A DNA stretch of 64,000 bases. Source: Gemmatimonadota bacterium. Lineage in GTDB: Bacteria; Gemmatimonadota; Gemmatimonadetes; Longimicrobiales; Gaopeijiaceae. The stretch covers positions 1 through 64,000 of the forward strand of contig JAJEBS010000247.1 of assembly GCA_022822425.1 (NCBI GenBank), written 5' to 3'. This document shows positions 59,660 through 64,000 of the stretch, one piece after another. The position numbers and the translations under genes are program-made. The notes beneath the pieces were generated by a model, which saw only the letters and a program-made list of their open reading frames with translations, made no database searches and had not been told where the DNA came from. How positions within the stretch are numbered: position 1 is the stretch's first letter; each line of letters starts with the position of its first letter.

Positions 59660-60853
59660 ATGAACCGCCCACGCACCTTTTCCTACGCGCTGACCTGCGT
59701 CGCCGCCGCCGGTATCATGGTACTCTCCTCCTGTACCATCGAGTCGGCGAGCCAGACGCCCGACATGTCGGGCGAGGCGCCCATCTTCGAGGTGGATCCG
59801 CTCTGGCCCAAACCGCTGCCCAACCACTGGATCCTGGGCTCGACCATCGGCGTGGGGGTCGACTCGCGCGACCACGTCTTCATCATCCACCGCCAGACCA
59901 CCTTCAGCGAGGTAAACGAGATCGGCGCGACCCTCGACCCGCCCACCAGCGAGTGCTGCGTGCCCGCGCCCAACGTGCTCGAGTTCGATCCCGAGGGGAA
60001 CCTGGTCAACTCCTGGGGCGGCCCCGGGGAGGGCTACGACTGGCCCACCTCCAACCACGGCCTCAGCGTGGACCACCACGACAACATCTGGATCGGGGGC
60101 AACGGCGGCCCGGACGGCCAACTGCTCAAGTTCACCCGCGACGGCGAGTTCCTGATGCAGGTGGGGGTGGCCGACGCGCAGCCCAACAGCAGCTCCACGG
60201 AGCACTTCTCGCGGGTGGCCAAGATCTCCTTCGACGGCACCACCGACGAGGCCTTCGTCGCCGACGGCTACGGAAACCGCCGGGTGGTGGTGCTCGATTC
60301 CAACACCGGGGAATTCAAGCGCTACTGGGGCGCCTACGGCAACGAGCCCAGCGACGACCTGGTGCCCTCGCACACGCCCGACGGCCCGCCGCAGCAGCAG
60401 TTCCGCACCCCGGTGCACTGCGCCGACCCCTCGGCGGACGGGCTCGTCTACGTCTGCGACCGCGCCGGCAACCGGATCCAGGTCTTCCAGACCGACGGCA
60501 CCTTCGTGCGCGAGGCCATCATCGCCAACCAGACCCTCGGCGGGGGATCGGTGTGGGACATCACCTTCTCGCGCGATGCCGGCCAGCGCTTCCTGTACGT
60601 GGCCGACGGCATGAACAAGGTGGTCCACGTGCTGGACCGCGAGAGCCTCGAGGTGCTCACCAGCTTCGGCGGCGGGGGCCGCCAGCCGGGCCAGTTCTAC
60701 GGGGTGCACAGCGTCGCCACTGATTCGCAGGGCAACCTCTACACCACCGAGACCTACGAGGGCAAGCGGCTGCAGAAGTTCGTCTTCATGGGAACCGGGC
60801 CGGTGACCGCGGAGCACCAGGGGGCTCTGTGGCCGCGGAGCGGGGGTGAGTAG
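59660..60853 (+). CDS. NHL-repeat (peptidyl-alpha-amidating-lyase-like propeller) lipoprotein
   Basis: Lipobox MVLSSC; repeated NHL strands (GLSVDHHDNIWIGGNGGPDGQLLKFTRDG; SVATDSQGNLYTTETYEGKRLQKF). Confidence 0.85.
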   Translation: MNRPRTFSYALTCVAAAGIMVLSSCTIESASQTPDMSGEAPIFEVDPLWPKPLPNHWILGSTIGVGVDSRDHVFIIHRQTTFSEVNEIGATLDPPTSECCVPAPNVLEFDPEGNLVNSWGGPGEGYDWPTSNHGLSVDHHDNIWIGGNGGPDGQLLKFTRDGEFLMQVGVADAQPNSSSTEHFSRVAKISFDGTTDEAFVADGYGNRRVVVLDSNTGEFKRYWGAYGNEPSDDLVPSHTPDGPPQQQFRTPVHCADPSADGLVYVCDRAGNRIQVFQTDGTFVREAIIANQTLGGGSVWDITFSRDAGQRFLYVADGMNKVVHVLDRESLEVLTSFGGGGRQPGQFYGVHSVATDSQGNLYTTETYEGKRLQKFVFMGTGPVTAEHQGALWPRSGGE

Positions 60854-60863
60854 ACGCGTCGGG

Positions 60864-60892
60864 CCGGTGATCCTGAACGGCGAGATCACCGG
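60864..60892 (+). terminator. Hairpin just downstream of the NHL gene (possible terminator, no U-tract)
   Basis: CCGGTGATC-CTGAACGGCGA-GATCACCGG perfect 9-bp stem. Confidence 0.45.
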
Positions 60893-60952
60893 AGAGAAGC
60901 CCGGACGCTGGATCCGGGGCCCGGTGCATGAGCCGCGGGAGGGTTTGGGCGA

Positions 60953-63280
60953 ATGAATTCGCGCGGGCCCGGGGTGAATTCCCGGGCCGCTTCTCCCCTG
61001 GACATGGCTGGAGCAGGGCTTCGAGCCACGGCGCTGCTGTTGGAGATGTTGCCGGCAGGTGCGGTCCCCCTGCTGGCTTGTCTGCTGGCCACCCTGCTGG
61101 CGCCCGTCCCCATCGCCGCCCAGGAAAACGGTCCCGAGGCGCGCGCCACCGCCACCCCCGTCCCTCGTCCGCCCACCATCGACGGGGTGCTCGACGAGCC
61201 CTTCTGGGCGATGATCGAGCCGGTCACCGACTTCCGCCAGCGCGACCCGGTGGACGGCGCGCCCGGCAGCGAGCCCACCGAGGTGCGCATCGGCTACGAC
61301 GCCAACGCCCTCTACTTCGGCTTCGTCTTCCACGACTCCGAGCCCGGGCTCATCCGGCGGAGCATCCTGCACCGGGGCGGGCGCATCGACAAGGACGACC
61401 GGGTCATCGTCGCGCTGGACACGTATCACGACCGCCGCAACGCCTACATCTTCGAGGTCGGCGCGCTGGGGACGCAGGACGACGCCCTCATCTCCGACGA
61501 GAGCATGACCCTGGACGACTGGAACTGGGACGGGGTCTTCACCAGCGAGACGCGCGTGACCGAGGACGGCTGGGTGCTGGAGCTCGAGATTCCCTTCACC
61601 ACCATCCGCTTCCCGGACACCGACGAGCCCACCATGGGCATCGCCTTCATGCGCTCGATCCGGCGCAAGAACGAAAGCGTGGTCTGGCCGCACATCGGGC
61701 AGGAGTACCGCTCGGGGATCTCGCAGGTGTCACGCTACGCAACCCTGGACGGACTCAGCGGGCTCCGGCGCGGCCGCTATGCGGAGGTGAAGCCGTTCGC
61801 GATCGCGGGAACACAGCGCATGGCGGGGGACGACGCCTTCGAGGGGCAGACCGACCTGGGCGTCGACGTCAAGTATTCCCTGACCTCGAACCTCACCTTC
61901 GACCTCACCTGGAACACCGACTTCGCGCAGGTGGAGTCCGACAACGTCCAGATCAACCTCACCCGCTTCGACCTCTTCTATCCCGAGAAGCGGGAGTTCT
62001 TCCTGGAGCGCGCCGGGCTCTTCCAGTTCGGGACCCCGCGCCAGACCGAGGTCTTCTTCAGCCGGCGGGTCGGTCTCCAGGGCGACATCGCGGGGGGCGG
62101 GCGGCTGACGGGTCAGGCGGGACCGTTGTCGATCGGGGCACTGGCTTTGCGCACGCGCGGGTATTCGGACGATGCGGTCGCGCTGCCGGCGGCGTGGAAC
62201 TCGGTGGTGCGGCTCAAGACCGACCTGCGGCCGCGCACCACGCTGGGCGGGATCATCACCAGCCTCGACCACGAGAGCGGCTGGGACCGGAGCGCCGGAG
62301 CTGACTTCTCCAGCCGCTTCTGGAGCAGCAGCTCGTTCAACCTGTGGGCGGCGCGGGTGTGGAATCCGGATTTCATGCGGCCGGCGATGGATGGCTCGGG
62401 ATCCCCCGCAGACGACGCGGGATCCGCGGTTCCGCGGGAAGCCGCCAGCGCCAACGCCGCCTCCGCCGAGCTGCTGCTTCAGAACGACCTGTACTCGGTG
62501 GGCGTCTCGCGCCTGATCGTCGACGACGGCTTTCAGCCGGCCCTCGGCTTCGTTCCCCGCACCGACCAGGACCGGTGGCAGGGCGGCGTCGGGGTCACCC
62601 CCCGCTTCGAGTCCAGCACGTGGGCGCGCCAGCTGCTGCTGGACGTGAGCGGCCACCACATCCGGGGCCGGGACGGCGCCAAGCAGACGCATCAGCTGCG
62701 GGCGGGCGCCGGCCTCAACTTCCAGACCGGGGAGTTCGCCAACATCGCCTTCAGCGAGCGCTTCGAGAGGCTGGAGTTCCCGGCGCGCATCAGCGGACGC
62801 CGTCTCGCGGCGGGCGACTATCGTTTCCGGCGCTTCACCGCCAGCATGCGCACCAACGACAGCCGCACCTTCTCGGGGGCGCTGCAGGGATCCGTCGGCG
62901 ACTTCTGGTCCGGGACGCGCACCGAGATCGGGGGCGGCGCCACCTGGATCACCGGCCCGCACCTCACCATCGGCGGGAGGTATGCGTGGAACGGCGTCTC
63001 GCTGCCGGTGGAGGACGGGGACTTCTCGACCCACCTGGTGAGCGCGAACATCCAGGGCGCGGTCAGCCGCAAGCTCTTCGCCAACGCGCTCGTACAATGG
63101 GACAACCACTCCCGGGAACTGCAGGCCAACATCCGCATCGACTGGATCCACACCCCCGGCAGCGACCTCTTCGTGGTGATCGACACCGGTTACCTGACCG
63201 GCGACCTCCTCGACCCGCGCGAGCCGCGCTGGCAGCGGCGCACGGGGGTGGTGAAGCTGACGTATCTGAAGGCGTTCTGA
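60953..63280 (+). CDS. DUF5916-type protein: CBM9-like domain plus outer-membrane beta-barrel (paralogue of 55074..57398)
   Basis: PTIDGVLDEPFWAMIEPVTDFRQRDPVDGAPGSEPTEVRIGYDANALYFGFVFHDSEPG; NLTRFDLFYPEKREFFLERAGLFQFG; true start may be a downstream ATG near 61003. Confidence 0.9.
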   Translation: MNSRGPGVNSRAASPLDMAGAGLRATALLLEMLPAGAVPLLACLLATLLAPVPIAAQENGPEARATATPVPRPPTIDGVLDEPFWAMIEPVTDFRQRDPVDGAPGSEPTEVRIGYDANALYFGFVFHDSEPGLIRRSILHRGGRIDKDDRVIVALDTYHDRRNAYIFEVGALGTQDDALISDESMTLDDWNWDGVFTSETRVTEDGWVLELEIPFTTIRFPDTDEPTMGIAFMRSIRRKNESVVWPHIGQEYRSGISQVSRYATLDGLSGLRRGRYAEVKPFAIAGTQRMAGDDAFEGQTDLGVDVKYSLTSNLTFDLTWNTDFAQVESDNVQINLTRFDLFYPEKREFFLERAGLFQFGTPRQTEVFFSRRVGLQGDIAGGGRLTGQAGPLSIGALALRTRGYSDDAVALPAAWNSVVRLKTDLRPRTTLGGIITSLDHESGWDRSAGADFSSRFWSSSSFNLWAARVWNPDFMRPAMDGSGSPADDAGSAVPREAASANAASAELLLQNDLYSVGVSRLIVDDGFQPALGFVPRTDQDRWQGGVGVTPRFESSTWARQLLLDVSGHHIRGRDGAKQTHQLRAGAGLNFQTGEFANIAFSERFERLEFPARISGRRLAAGDYRFRRFTASMRTNDSRTFSGALQGSVGDFWSGTRTEIGGGATWITGPHLTIGGRYAWNGVSLPVEDGDFSTHLVSANIQGAVSRKLFANALVQWDNHSRELQANIRIDWIHTPGSDLFVVIDTGYLTGDLLDPREPRWQRRTGVVKLTYLKAF

Positions 63281-63351
63281 GGGGCGCTGCGGACCGGGCG
63301 TCACCTTCGACCCGTTCAAGCCAGGCCGCGTGTTGGCGGGCGGGCGCGACT

Positions 63352-64000
63352 TCAGCGGATCTGCTCCGGCAATCGCCTGATCGTGATGACCGGGACGTCA
63401 AACTCATCCGTTTCGAGGAAGGCGGCAAGACCATCGGGGCCGAACGCGTCCGGCATTGCGAGTTGCCCCACGGCGAACGTGCCCACGTATCGACCGTCCG
63501 GTGTGAGCACGTCGATCGGACCCGGCTCACTCGTGCCCGGCTCCGAACTGCGCTCCACCCACAGGCTTCCCTCCCAGGTGACCTGCACCGCCGCAACCAC
63601 CGGCACTTCGGGGTAGAACCGCATGTTCTCGAGCGCCGCCCGCTGAGTCGCTCGGACACGGTTGATCATCTCCCGGACCCCCGCGGGCGGTTCGCCCCCC
63701 CGTTGGGTAAATTGCCGGTTCGCCTCGCGCTCGAGGCGGCGCTCGCGCTCCGCGCGCCTCATCCGCTCCGTCACAGGCAGCGGCCGAATGGCTCGACGCA
63801 GGACACGCGAGATCGCGCCGGATGCGTCGGTGACCTTGATCGCGTAGGCCGACGAGTCAGAGAATGCGACTCCGCCCGCTGGTAGTGCGTCGAACAGAAC
63901 TTCCGGTTCAAATCCCCATTCTTCGCCCATCCTGTCCAGCATGTCCTCGAAGTCTGCGACGGCGGGGAACTCGGTGGGCGCTCGTGGAGCCCAGGCCTCC
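63352..64000 (-). CDS. C-terminal part of a 6-bladed beta-propeller-like protein, 5' end beyond the window
   Basis: Frame open to window edge; [55 protein letters not shown] resembles the C-terminal blade of the other propeller proteins. Confidence 0.6.
   Translation of the reverse strand, partial: EAWAPRAPTEFPAVADFEDMLDRMGEEWGFEPEVLFDALPAGGVAFSDSSAYAIKVTDASGAISRVLRRAIRPLPVTERMRRAERERRLEREANRQFTQRGGEPPAGVREMINRVRATQRAALENMRFYPEVPVVAAVQVTWEGSLWVERSSEPGTSEPGPIDVLTPDGRYVGTFAVGQLAMPDAFGPDGLAAFLETDEFDVPVITIRRLPEQIR

Overview
High-GC bacterial chromosomal window. The gene content (6-bladed beta-propeller lipoproteins, two DUF5916-type outer-membrane proteins, a GWxTD-like protein, Alternative Complex III, a short RpoD-type sigma factor) suggests Gemmatimonadota; this taxonomic call is inference. 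I support about 46 CDSs and found no rRNA, tRNA, CRISPR array, transposase or prophage. Recognisable blocks: NUDIX/gamma-glutamyltransferase; lon; ygfZ-like; ypdA-like; a small coiled-coil protein plus LuxE-like and LuxC-like acyl reductase genes; Alternative Complex III (actABCDEF); hisN/GGDEF/trmJ/tatA/acyl-CoA dehydrogenase; gcvH-gcvP-UPF0173-lipoyl transferase/ligase; a STAS-like/GHKL/STAS-like signalling protein; exbB/tolQ-like; slt; polA; ssb; an RpoD-type sigma factor; and a dnaE2-imuB-imuA mutasome operon. The most unusual region is 51.27-55.07 kb. There, four genes are joined by 4-bp start/stop overlaps: a beta-propeller lipoprotein fused to an FGE/SUMF1-like domain, a PadR regulator, a 4-TM membrane protein, and a 133-aa 'mini-ExbB' with a collapsed cytoplasmic loop. 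They lie behind a promoter whose spacer carries a 19-bp perfect palindrome. The second candidate is the orphan luxE/luxC-like reductase operon without luciferase genes. All calls come from reading the sequence and translated ORFs; no database search was run.
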